Source: Bacillota bacterium (lineage in GTDB: Bacteria; Bacillota; Clostridia; Christensenellales; Aristaeellaceae). Taken from it: 11,573 bases of DNA. Position numbers and translations under genes: made by a program. The notes under the pieces are model-generated. The model did not search any database, was not told where the DNA came from, and worked only from the letters and a program-made list of their open reading frames with translations. The stretch lies in NCBI GenBank assembly GCA_023409955.1, contig JAEYQQ010000143.1, forward strand, positions 1 to 11,573. The letters run 5' to 3'. How positions within the stretch are numbered: position 1 is the first letter of the stretch; each line of letters opens with the position of its first letter. Positions 6,250 through 10,988 of this stretch are shown here, in pieces.

Positions 6250-6543
6250 TTATTCTTGGGTGATATAGTCGCAGGCAGCGACCATCTCCCTCACCTCACC
6301 GATCCGTTGACTGATGGGCACATGCAAGGGGTGCACCTGATAGGCATCCAATGCAGCCCTATCGGCAAATGTTGCAATAAGCCCAAAGTCAAATGACCGG
6401 CTGCTGCCTACGATGTCTGCGCCGGCTTCCAGGTCCAGCAGGCCGTCGATGTTGCCTTTCAAGGTATATAGGCTGCTGATCAGTTCAGGGATCAGCGCCT
6501 TGTGCTCTTCCTTAAGCTTGAAAAGTACGATGTGCTTAATCAT
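6250..6543 (-). CDS. Dabb (stress-responsive A/B barrel) domain protein, 97 aa
   Basis: The ATG (6541-6543) overlaps the nrdR stop as ATGA, so translation is likely coupled to nrdR. The sequence starts MIKHIVLFKLKEEHK, continues with LKGNIDGLLDLEAG and SFDFGLIATFADRAALDAYQ and then VHPLHVPISQRI. This is the complete Dabb fold of about 95 residues: a dimeric ferredoxin-like barrel with the conserved H-I-V-L-F-K start and the 'Y-HP-H' motif. Members of this family are small cytosolic proteins; most have no assigned reaction, although some plant and polyketide members bind hydrophobic ligands. The link with nrdR is positional; I know of no functional tie. Confidence 0.85.
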   Translation of the reverse strand: MIKHIVLFKLKEEHKALIPELISSLYTLKGNIDGLLDLEAGADIVGSSRSFDFGLIATFADRAALDAYQVHPLHVPISQRIGEVREMVAACDYITQE

Positions 6544-7025
6544 TCTTTAGTCCGCCCTTCCGCCCTGAACTGGCTTTCACTCAGCAACTTCGTTAGCTCT
6601 TCCATAAAGCTTGAAATATCGGTGAACTGGCGATATACAGAGGCGAAGCGTACATAAGCCACTTCATCCAGTTTTTTCAGTTCTTCCATTACCAGTTCGC
6701 CAATCTGACGAGTGGTGACTTCGCCCTCCATGGCGTTGTACACATTCTGTTCAATGCGAGTAACGATGCCATCAATTTGGGCAAGGGAAACAGGCCTTTT
6801 TTCACAGGCATGGATGATGCCGTTACGTATTTTTTCACTATCGAAAGGTTCCCGGCGCTTGTCTTTTTTAACAACCAGCAGCGGGATCATTTCAATTTTT
6901 TCATACGTCGTAAACCTCCGTCCGCATTGAATGCATTCCCGGCGGCGTCTAATGCTGTTGCCTTCTTCTGTGGGGCGGGAGTCAATAACCTTGCTGTCCG
7001 GGCAACTGCAGTATTGGCATCTCAT
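6540..7025 (-). CDS. nrdR: Transcriptional repressor NrdR, 161 aa
   Basis: NrdR represses ribonucleotide reductase genes in response to ATP/dATP. The protein starts at the ATG (7023-7025), giving the invariant MRCQYC opening. A longer frame adding 19 residues is rejected because its start overlaps the promoter -10. The Shine-Dalgarno (AGAAGAG) is weak. The zinc ribbon has C3, C6, C31 and C34, followed by RRFTTYE (37-42), and the ATP-cone domain covers roughly residues 49-139, containing VVKKDKRREPFDSEKI. Length and motifs are those of a normal NrdR. Its own sigma-A promoter lies at 7071-7099. ylmC lies upstream with no terminator between, so read-through is possible. No ribonucleotide reductase gene is in the window, but an NrdD-tail-like small protein is at 10629. 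Confidence 0.95.
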   Translation of the reverse strand: MRCQYCSCPDSKVIDSRPTEEGNSIRRRRECIQCGRRFTTYEKIEMIPLLVVKKDKRREPFDSEKIRNGIIHACEKRPVSLAQIDGIVTRIEQNVYNAMEGEVTTRQIGELVMEELKKLDEVAYVRFASVYRQFTDISSFMEELTKLLSESQFRAEGRTKE

Positions 7026-7040
7026 GCAATCTCTTCTTTC

Positions 7041-7057
7041 AAGGCGAATAACGCCTG
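7041..7057 (-). other. Small hairpin in the nrdR leader
   Basis: AGGCG and CGCCT arms around a 5-nt AATAA/TTATT loop lie in the nrdR leader between the promoter and the ribosome site. The stem is only 5 bp with no T tract. It could modulate translation of nrdR, or be incidental. Confidence 0.25.
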
Positions 7058-7070
7058 TTACGTTTTCTTT

Positions 7071-7099
7071 ATTATATCGCAATATCTATGGCACGTAAA
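7071..7099 (-). promoter_or_regulatory. Sigma-A promoter of nrdR
   Basis: On the minus strand TTTACG (7094-7099), 17 nt, then a perfect TATAAT (7071-7076). It lies 46 nt upstream of the nrdR ATG. I saw no paired NrdR box here, so autoregulation is not supported by sequence. Confidence 0.75.
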
Positions 7100-7140
7100 G
7101 AAAAAAACGGAAGAGAATGTAATGGCTTTATGTTTGTGGG

Positions 7141-7386
7141 TCATAAATCTTCCACATTCACGAGGATAACATCATCACCGATTTTGCATATCCTGTCCCA
7201 TGGGATAACAATACCGCACTTTTCCCCCCTTAACATCTGAAGCATGTTGAACTCTCCAGGAACAACAATGGCGGTGACTGTACCGTCCTTTTCACAAAAT
7301 TCGATGTCCATCACCTTGCCCAGGCGGCGGCCATCGCATGTATTTACAACGTCCTTGGTGCGCAATTCCGATAGGCTCACGGGCAT
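7141..7386 (-). CDS. YlmC/YmxH family sporulation protein (PRC-barrel), 81 aa
   Basis: The protein opens SLSELRTKDVVNTCDGRRLGKV, continues with DIEFCEKDGTVTAIVVPG and ends RICKIGDDVILVNVEDL. This is a single PRC-barrel domain, typical of the YlmC/YmxH family found in nearly all endospore formers. Its exact role is unknown. The position directly after sigG is the usual one in Clostridia and supports the assignment. The ATG at 7384-7386 follows AGGGAGG by only about 3 nt. A GTG two codons later (7378-7380) has better spacing (9 nt) and could be the true start, giving 79 aa. A sigma-E-like promoter is possible just upstream (7403-7430). The sigG terminator separates it from sigG. Confidence 0.9.
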   Translation of the reverse strand: MPVSLSELRTKDVVNTCDGRRLGKVMDIEFCEKDGTVTAIVVPGEFNMLQMLRGEKCGIVIPWDRICKIGDDVILVNVEDL

Positions 7387-7402
7387 GCACCTCCCTTCCT
7401 TA

Positions 7403-7430
7403 CTTGTATGCTACGGGAGGGGAAATGTTG
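7403..7430 (-). promoter_or_regulatory. Possible sigma-E type promoter of the ylmC-like gene
   Basis: On the minus strand CAACATT (7424-7430), 13 nt, then CATACAAG (7403-7410) approximates the mother-cell consensus (ATATT, then CATACA-T). The leader would be very short, with the ribosome site almost at the transcript start, which weakens the call. Confidence 0.3.
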
Positions 7431-7494
7431 CAGGGAAAGTGAAATGGTAAAGAGAGTGGCATGTTGATATGAAACCATAATAAGGCTAAGCAGT

Positions 7495-7527
7495 AAAAAA
7501 AGAGCGCCTTTCCGACGCTCCTTTTTT
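7495..7527 (-). terminator. Rho-independent terminator of sigG
   Basis: A stem GAGCG (7502-7506) with CGCTC (7516-7520), extended by A/T pairs with a bulged G, is followed on the minus strand by seven T (7501-7495). It begins 4 nt after the sigG stop and isolates sigG from the ylmC-like gene. Flanking A and T runs make it bidirectional. Confidence 0.85.
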
Positions 7528-7530
7528 GCA

Positions 7531-8319
7531 TTACATCTGCTGCACCTGCACATGCTTACGCATGTGGAGCAGTGCATTTTTTTCAAGCCGCGATACTTGT
7601 GCCTGACTGATGCCAATTTCGTTGGCTACTTCCATTTGGGTGCGGCCTTCGAAAAAGCGTAAGCGCAAAATACGCTTTTCCCTGTCGTTTAAGCGGCGCA
7701 TAGCCTCCTTGATGGTAATCTCCTCCAACCATGCTTCATCAATATGCTTGTCGTCCTTCACCTGGTCCATAATGTATATGGCGTCACCACCATCGTTATA
7801 TACAGGCTCAAACAGGGATACCGGGTCCTGAATGGCTTCCAGGGCGAAGACCACATCCTCCCTGGGTATGTGCAGCTCTTCCGCCAGTTCTGTAACAGTA
7901 GGCTCACGGTTTAAGGCGCTTGCCAAGCGGTCCCGGGCTTGCAGGGCTTTATAGGCTATATCCCTCAAGGAACGGCTGACGCGGATGGCATTGTTGTCCC
8001 TTAAATAGCGCCTGATTTCGCCAATTATCATGGGTACTGCATATGTGGAGAACCTTACGTTTTGTGTAACATCAAAGTTGTCCAGGGCCTTAATCAAGCC
8101 AATGCACCCCACCTGAAACAGGTCGTCCACATTTTCGCCGCGGTTTGTAAAGCGCTGGATGACGCTTAAAACCAGCCGCAAGTTGCCACGAATAAATTCC
8201 TCCCGTGCTGCCTGGTCGCCGCTGTGTACCAAGGGGAACAACTGACGCATTCTTTCGTTGTTCAAAACGGGTAAAGAGGATGTGTCTACGCCGCAGATTT
8301 CTACCTTGCCTGTTGCCAT
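7531..8319 (-). CDS. sigG: RNA polymerase sporulation sigma factor SigG, 262 aa
   Basis: SigG directs late forespore transcription after engulfment. The start is the ATG at 8317-8319 with GGAGG 8 nt upstream; an ATG five codons earlier overlaps this site and is rejected. The opening KVEICGVDTSSLPVL is diagnostic for SigG. Region 2 is intact: NLRLVLSVIQRF, DDLFQVGCIGLIKALDNFD and FSTYAVPMIIGEIRRYLRDN. Region 3 is RVSRSLRDIAYKALQARDRL, with DPVSLFEPVYNDGGD. Region 4 has LNDREKRILRLRFFEGRTQMEVA and the helix-turn-helix ending GISQAQVSRLEK. The length matches B. subtilis SigG (260 aa). sigG sits 71 nt behind sigE, with a sigma-F/G type promoter between (8349-8379), as expected for expression confined to the forespore. 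Confidence 0.97.
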   Translation of the reverse strand: MATGKVEICGVDTSSLPVLNNERMRQLFPLVHSGDQAAREEFIRGNLRLVLSVIQRFTNRGENVDDLFQVGCIGLIKALDNFDVTQNVRFSTYAVPMIIGEIRRYLRDNNAIRVSRSLRDIAYKALQARDRLASALNREPTVTELAEELHIPREDVVFALEAIQDPVSLFEPVYNDGGDAIYIMDQVKDDKHIDEAWLEEITIKEAMRRLNDREKRILRLRFFEGRTQMEVANEIGISQAQVSRLEKNALLHMRKHVQVQQM

Positions 8320-8348
8320 ACCGCATTCCTCCACGATTCCGGATGAAT

Positions 8349-8379
8349 GAAGTATGACCCCGTATGAAGGGTTTTATGC
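8349..8379 (-). promoter_or_regulatory. Sigma-F/Sigma-G type promoter of sigG
   Basis: On the minus strand GCATA (8375-8379), 15 nt, then GGTCATACTTC (8349-8359). This fits the forespore consensus (GYATA, then GGNNANANTNT) at all but the last base. It lies 29 nt upstream of the sigG ATG, so the leader just holds the ribosome site. It would give sigma-F initiation and sigma-G autoregulation. Confidence 0.75.
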
Positions 8380-8390
8380 CGTGCGACAAA

Positions 8391-9131
8391 CTAACTGCTG
8401 ATGCGTGTCAGTTCGACATGAAGCCTGGAAAGAATGCGTTTTTCAAGCCTGGAGATGTAAGATTGGGATATTCCAAGGATATCGGCCACCTCTTTTTGGG
8501 TCTTTTCCTGCCCGCCGGTCAAGCCAAAACGAAGCTGCATAATGCGCTGCTCTCTGGGACTTAAGTGATTTAGGGCATAGGTCAGCAGCTGTTTCTCTAC
8601 ACTTTCCTCTATACACTTGTATACCATATCACCCTCTGTACCCAGTACGTCTGAAAGCAAAAGCTCGTTTCCATCCCAATCGGTTTTAAGGGGTTCATCC
8701 AAGGATACCTCCAGCTTGGTTCGGCTGTTGCGCCGAAGAAACATCAATACCTCATTTTCTATGCAGCGGGAGGCATAGGTGGCCAGCTTGATCTTTTTGT
8801 CAGGATCAAAAGTATTCACAGCCTTGATCAGGCCGATGGTGCCGATGGAGATCAAGTCTTCTAAAGCTATCCCAGTATTTTCAAACTTTCTGGCGATAAA
8901 CACCACCAGACGAAGGTTGCGCTCAATAAGAATCGAGCGCACCGTTCCGTCATCGTCTTTCAATTGGTCAACCAGCAGCTTTTCTTCTTGCGGCGATAAG
9001 GGAACGGGCAGCGGGTCTGGACCGCCGATATAATGAACCTGGCTGGGGTGTAAAAGCGCCAGCCAAAAAAGCACCTTTCTGCGTAAAGCATTGTACCACC
9101 TGCGGGGATAGTCGAGCAAATCAAAACGCAT
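8391..9131 (-). CDS. sigE: RNA polymerase sporulation sigma factor SigE (pro-form), 246 aa
   Basis: SigE is the early mother-cell sigma factor, made as an inactive membrane-bound precursor. The ATG (9129-9131) has GGAGG 10 nt upstream. The first 33 or so residues are the basic, amphipathic pro-sequence (MRFDLLDYPRRWYNALRR, then VLFWLALLH). VHYIGG (32-37) matches the B. subtilis cleavage region VYYIGG, so SpoIIGA should cut near H33/Y34. The pro-sequence is about six residues longer than in B. subtilis. Region 2 reads NLRLVVFIARKFENTGI, EDLISIGTIGLIKAVNTFD and LATYASRCIENEVLMFLRR. Region 4 has LSPREQRIMQLRFGL and the helix-turn-helix GISQSYISRLEKRIL. The gene follows spoIIGA after 17 nt, surely in one operon. 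Confidence 0.97.
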   Translation of the reverse strand: MRFDLLDYPRRWYNALRRKVLFWLALLHPSQVHYIGGPDPLPVPLSPQEEKLLVDQLKDDDGTVRSILIERNLRLVVFIARKFENTGIALEDLISIGTIGLIKAVNTFDPDKKIKLATYASRCIENEVLMFLRRNSRTKLEVSLDEPLKTDWDGNELLLSDVLGTEGDMVYKCIEESVEKQLLTYALNHLSPREQRIMQLRFGLTGGQEKTQKEVADILGISQSYISRLEKRILSRLHVELTRISS

Positions 9132-9148
9132 ACGGTGGAATCCTCCTT

Positions 9149-9949
9149 TTACAATCCCTCCACCACAGCGGCGGGGACCAGTGCCTGGGCGCCGTCGTAT
9201 CCGGTGGGGGCTATGGCTATAAGCGCCTGGCCATCATGCCAGGTGCCTTCCATTTGCACACGAAAATGGCTTGGGCGAAAGCACATCATCATTTTGTGTC
9301 CGGCTGTCGTCTGAACGCGGAGAAGGCGAAAACCTATAGGCAGGGTTGCTGGATCCTCAGGCATGACAGCCGCAGGCAAAATGGGACGCAATGAACTGGA
9401 AGATGCAACAACCACCGGCAGGCCTGTAATGGGATCGGTTAGCTGATTGCCCGTGTCCAGCATGGCTGAAAGCCTGATGGGTATGCCGCCCAAGTTTGCA
9501 CCATGAAGCGCAATTTCCACCATCGTAACTTTTGATGGTACCTTTCTTTGAATGCCACAAAAAAATGCCGCCACGGCTGTCGACAAAAATAGTGTTCCAA
9601 ATGCCAGCCATAGTGTAATTTTTAAGGATACCAGCCAGCTTAAAAACCCTCCCAGCAAAAGGCCGCTGAACAGTATAAGGACAGCAGCTTTTATGATAAT
9701 TAGCGGGCGAAGATCAGGTAGCATGATTTTTGCCATAACCAGCGGGACAAGCAGCATAAAAGGGACGCTGCGGATAACGGAAAGGCCGGGAAGATATGCA
9801 ATAACTGCGTACATGCTGCCAAACAGTGCTGCTGCCAGTATACGCAGGCAGGATGGAATATGCACGCTCAAGAGCCGGGCGGCCAGCCACAGGGACAGGC
9901 TGTTGGCCAGTATATTGGTCAGCAAAAACAGCTCGCCGCTTATTTCCAT
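9149..9949 (-). CDS. spoIIGA: Sigma-E processing peptidase SpoIIGA, 266 aa
   Basis: SpoIIGA is the membrane-bound aspartic protease that cleaves pro-SigmaE in the mother cell after a forespore SpoIIR signal. The start is the ATG at 9947-9949, 7 nt behind GGAGG, giving MEISGELFLLTNILANS. A frame reaching to 10249 runs through the intergenic promoter region and is rejected. Five or so hydrophobic helices fill residues 5-132, followed by the cytoplasmic protease half. MLDTGNQLTDP has the catalytic D165-T-G-N with the conserved TDP, and FRLLRVQTTAG (207-217) follows. The protein is shorter than B. subtilis SpoIIGA (309 aa), as is common in Clostridia. The operon partner sigE follows at once. ftsZ, often nearby in relatives, is not seen here; an XRE regulator is divergent instead. 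Confidence 0.95.
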   Translation of the reverse strand: MEISGELFLLTNILANSLSLWLAARLLSVHIPSCLRILAAALFGSMYAVIAYLPGLSVIRSVPFMLLVPLVMAKIMLPDLRPLIIIKAAVLILFSGLLLGGFLSWLVSLKITLWLAFGTLFLSTAVAAFFCGIQRKVPSKVTMVEIALHGANLGGIPIRLSAMLDTGNQLTDPITGLPVVVASSSSLRPILPAAVMPEDPATLPIGFRLLRVQTTAGHKMMMCFRPSHFRVQMEGTWHDGQALIAIAPTGYDGAQALVPAAVVEGL

Positions 9950-9979
9950 ACACGCTCCTCCATCAGCAGCACTGCTCAC

Positions 9980-10025
9980 AGTATATGATGACTGCATCCC
10001 TGAATATGTTGATTTGGGTTGCGAA
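9980..10025 (-). promoter_or_regulatory. Candidate spoIIG promoter with long spacer and 0A-box-like site
   Basis: On the minus strand a -10 TATACT (9980-9985) lies 30 nt upstream of the spoIIGA ATG. No -35 exists at 17 nt; a weak one (TCAACA, 10007-10012) is 21 nt away. B. subtilis spoIIG has the same odd long spacer and needs Spo0A~P. A TTGCGAA (10019-10025, plus strand) resembles the 0A box core TGNCGAA at 6 of 7 positions and sits where Spo0A binds next to the -35 in B. subtilis. Confidence 0.45.
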
Positions 10026-10053
10026 ACTGTGCGCATGTGTATCATGAATTGAC

Positions 10054-10066
10054 ATACGCTGCGTAT
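10054..10066. promoter_or_regulatory. 13-bp perfect palindrome in the spoIIGA/XRE divergent region
   Basis: ATACGC-T-GCGTAT is a perfect inverted repeat located about 40 nt upstream of the XRE promoter and about 70 nt upstream of the spoIIGA -10. It is a plausible binding site for a dimeric regulator; no T tract argues against a terminator. Confidence 0.4.
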
Positions 10067-10092
10067 TTCCGCAAAAAAAAATTCATCAGGGT

Positions 10093-10122
10093 GTTGACAA
10101 AAAATGCGGGTTTGTATATAAT
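10093..10122 (+). promoter_or_regulatory. Perfect-consensus sigma-A promoter of the XRE gene, overlapping a 0A-box-like site
   Basis: TTGACA (10094-10099), 17 nt, then TATAAT (10117-10122) matches the vegetative consensus at all 12 positions, 33 nt upstream of the ATG. Read on the minus strand, 10093-10101 is TTTGTCAAC, which matches the Spo0A box TTTGTCRAA at 8 of 9 positions and covers the -35. Such a strong promoter probably needs repression; Spo0A~P and the encoded XRE protein are the natural candidates. Confidence 0.85.
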
Positions 10123-10140
10123 GCAAACAAACGTTCGTAT
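10110..10140. promoter_or_regulatory. Three alternating operator-like half-sites over the XRE -10
   Basis: GTTTGTAT (10110-10117) and ATGCAAAC (10121-10128) form an inverted repeat with 7 of 8 arm matches and a 3-nt centre covering the -10. GTTCGTAT (10133-10140) adds a third arm, related to the first. The arrangement suggests an operator used by the XRE protein on its own gene; this is inference. Confidence 0.45.
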
Positions 10141-10154
10141 ATGGAGGGTTTGCG

Positions 10155-10409
10155 ATGATACGGCAAGAACAGAGCATGTGGCGGGAAAAAGAAAAAAAAG
10201 CCCTGGCATACAGGGATTGGCTTGTGGAAGCAAGGCTCTCTGCCCGCATGACTCAGACACAGGTGGCTGATGCCTGCGGTATTTCACGCAGTGCGTATCA
10301 AAAGTATGAATATGGACAAAGGACACCAAGAAAAAGCAAGCGTCAGGAGCTTGTGAAGGTGCTGGCGCTGAATGCACCTGAGTTTTTGGAAGGCCGGGGA
10401 GGGCAGTAA
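10155..10409 (+). CDS. XRE-family helix-turn-helix regulator, 84 aa
   Basis: The ATG at 10155 has GGAGGG 6 nt upstream. Residues 20-75 form a single Cro/CI helix-turn-helix: YRDWLVEARLSARMTQTQVAD, then ACGISRSAYQKYEYG with the QRTP turn, then KSKRQELVKVLAL. The first 18 residues are charged and helical (EQSMWREKEKKAL); there is no second domain, so it is a minimal dimeric DNA-binding protein. A run of eight A (10192-10199) lies in the coding sequence. The gene is divergent from spoIIGA and leads a short unit with the 47-aa basic protein, which starts 1 nt after its stop. The likely role is auto-regulation and perhaps timing control around sporulation entry, as with SinR-type proteins; this is inferred only from position and size. 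Confidence 0.85.
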   Translation: MIRQEQSMWREKEKKALAYRDWLVEARLSARMTQTQVADACGISRSAYQKYEYGQRTPRKSKRQELVKVLALNAPEFLEGRGGQ

Positions 10410-10410
10410 T

Positions 10411-10554
10411 ATGTTCAGTTGGATCTTGTATTGGCATGAACAGAAAAAGACACTCCGCCGGCAGATGCAACACCTGCAGTACAGCCGGTGGGAGCGCCGT
10501 TATCAAACGGCCTTCAAACGCCGGAGCCGCTGGTCAATGGTGAAAACACGATAA
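10411..10554 (+). CDS. Very basic small protein downstream of the XRE regulator, 47 aa
   Basis: The ATG at 10411 follows the XRE stop by 1 nt and has GGGGAGGG 7 nt upstream, a strong sign that it is translated and co-transcribed. The protein opens MFSWILYWHEQKKTLRRQ and ends SRWSMVKTR. It has 13 K/R and only two acidic residues, plus a cluster of aromatics (four W, several Y and F), in an apparently single helix. I do not recognise a family. A small partner or antagonist of the XRE protein, a nucleic-acid-binding peptide, or a membrane-surface peptide are all possible. An in-frame ATG 13 codons upstream lies inside the XRE gene and lacks a ribosome site. Confidence 0.6.
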   Translation: MFSWILYWHEQKKTLRRQMQHLQYSRWERRYQTAFKRRSRWSMVKTR

Positions 10555-10628
10555 TTAAGGCTTGACCTATGCATTTGCTGTTTCATGCAGCTGCTCGGCG
10601 GGTATACCTTGTCCAAGGAGGTAGGATT

Positions 10629-10895
10629 ATGGAATGTAGAGTACAGGTAACCAATGGTGTTTTGGATCAGCAGGAGATCGATGCCTATATCCAGCGTGCA
10701 GAAAAGAAGTTCGGAAAAAAACCGGCGGGAATTGACATTCGTGTGGATGGTGACTTTGTCGATCTGACCTATGACTTTGGTCAGCAGCCATTTCAGCGGA
10801 TTCGACGCATCACTGGCTATCTTGTTGGCACCCTTGACCGTTTTAACAATGGTAAGGCCTCCGAGGAGAGGGACAGAGTAAAACATACATTGTAA
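10629..10895 (+). CDS. Free-standing NrdD C-terminal (glycyl-radical tail)-like protein, 88 aa
   Basis: The ATG at 10629 has AAGGAGG 7 nt upstream; a frame extended to 10569 is rejected for lack of a site. Residues 12-58 (LDQQEIDAYIQRAEKKFG, then GIDIRVDGDFVDLTYDF) form an acidic alpha/beta segment. Residues 59-86 read RRITGYLVG, then FNNGKASEERDRVKH. As I recall it, E. coli class III ribonucleotide reductase NrdD ends RRVCGYLG, FNAGK, RRVKH, with the radical on the glycine of CGY; the equivalent here is G63. The zinc-binding cysteines before that tail in NrdD are absent. Small clostridial proteins of this kind are often labelled 'anaerobic ribonucleoside-triphosphate reductase'. The function is unknown: a spare radical subunit, like GrcA for pyruvate formate-lyase, is the attractive idea. 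It probably belongs to the XRE unit (75-nt gap). Confidence 0.75.
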   Translation: MECRVQVTNGVLDQQEIDAYIQRAEKKFGKKPAGIDIRVDGDFVDLTYDFGQQPFQRIRRITGYLVGTLDRFNNGKASEERDRVKHTL

Positions 10896-10901
10896 CCAGC
10901 A

Positions 10902-10930
10902 TTGCGATATCAAGGGAATTCAGGTATAAT
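10902..10930 (+). promoter_or_regulatory. Sigma-A promoter of the membrane-anchored protein gene
   Basis: TTGCGA (10902-10907), 17 nt, then TATAAT (10925-10930). Transcription from about 10936 excludes the upstream in-frame ATG codons before that point and supports the GTG start at 10989. Confidence 0.7.
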
Positions 10931-10988
10931 GCAAGGGAGGATGAGTCTAAATCGTTGTATGGTTATCCGGGCGAAAGGAGCCGCTTTC

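Noticed and set aside
7026..7140. NrdR box upstream of nrdR (autoregulation)
   Set aside because: I could not find a paired 16-nt NrdR box in this region; the short hairpin at 7041-7057 does not match it.
10192..10199. A8 run in the XRE gene as a programmed slippage site
   Set aside because: The frame continues normally into a complete helix-turn-helix, and no alternative product is evident.
9950..10249. A 100-residue N-terminal extension of SpoIIGA
   Set aside because: The added part covers the promoter region and has no family similarity; the ATG at 9949 has GGAGG and begins as SpoIIGA proteins do.
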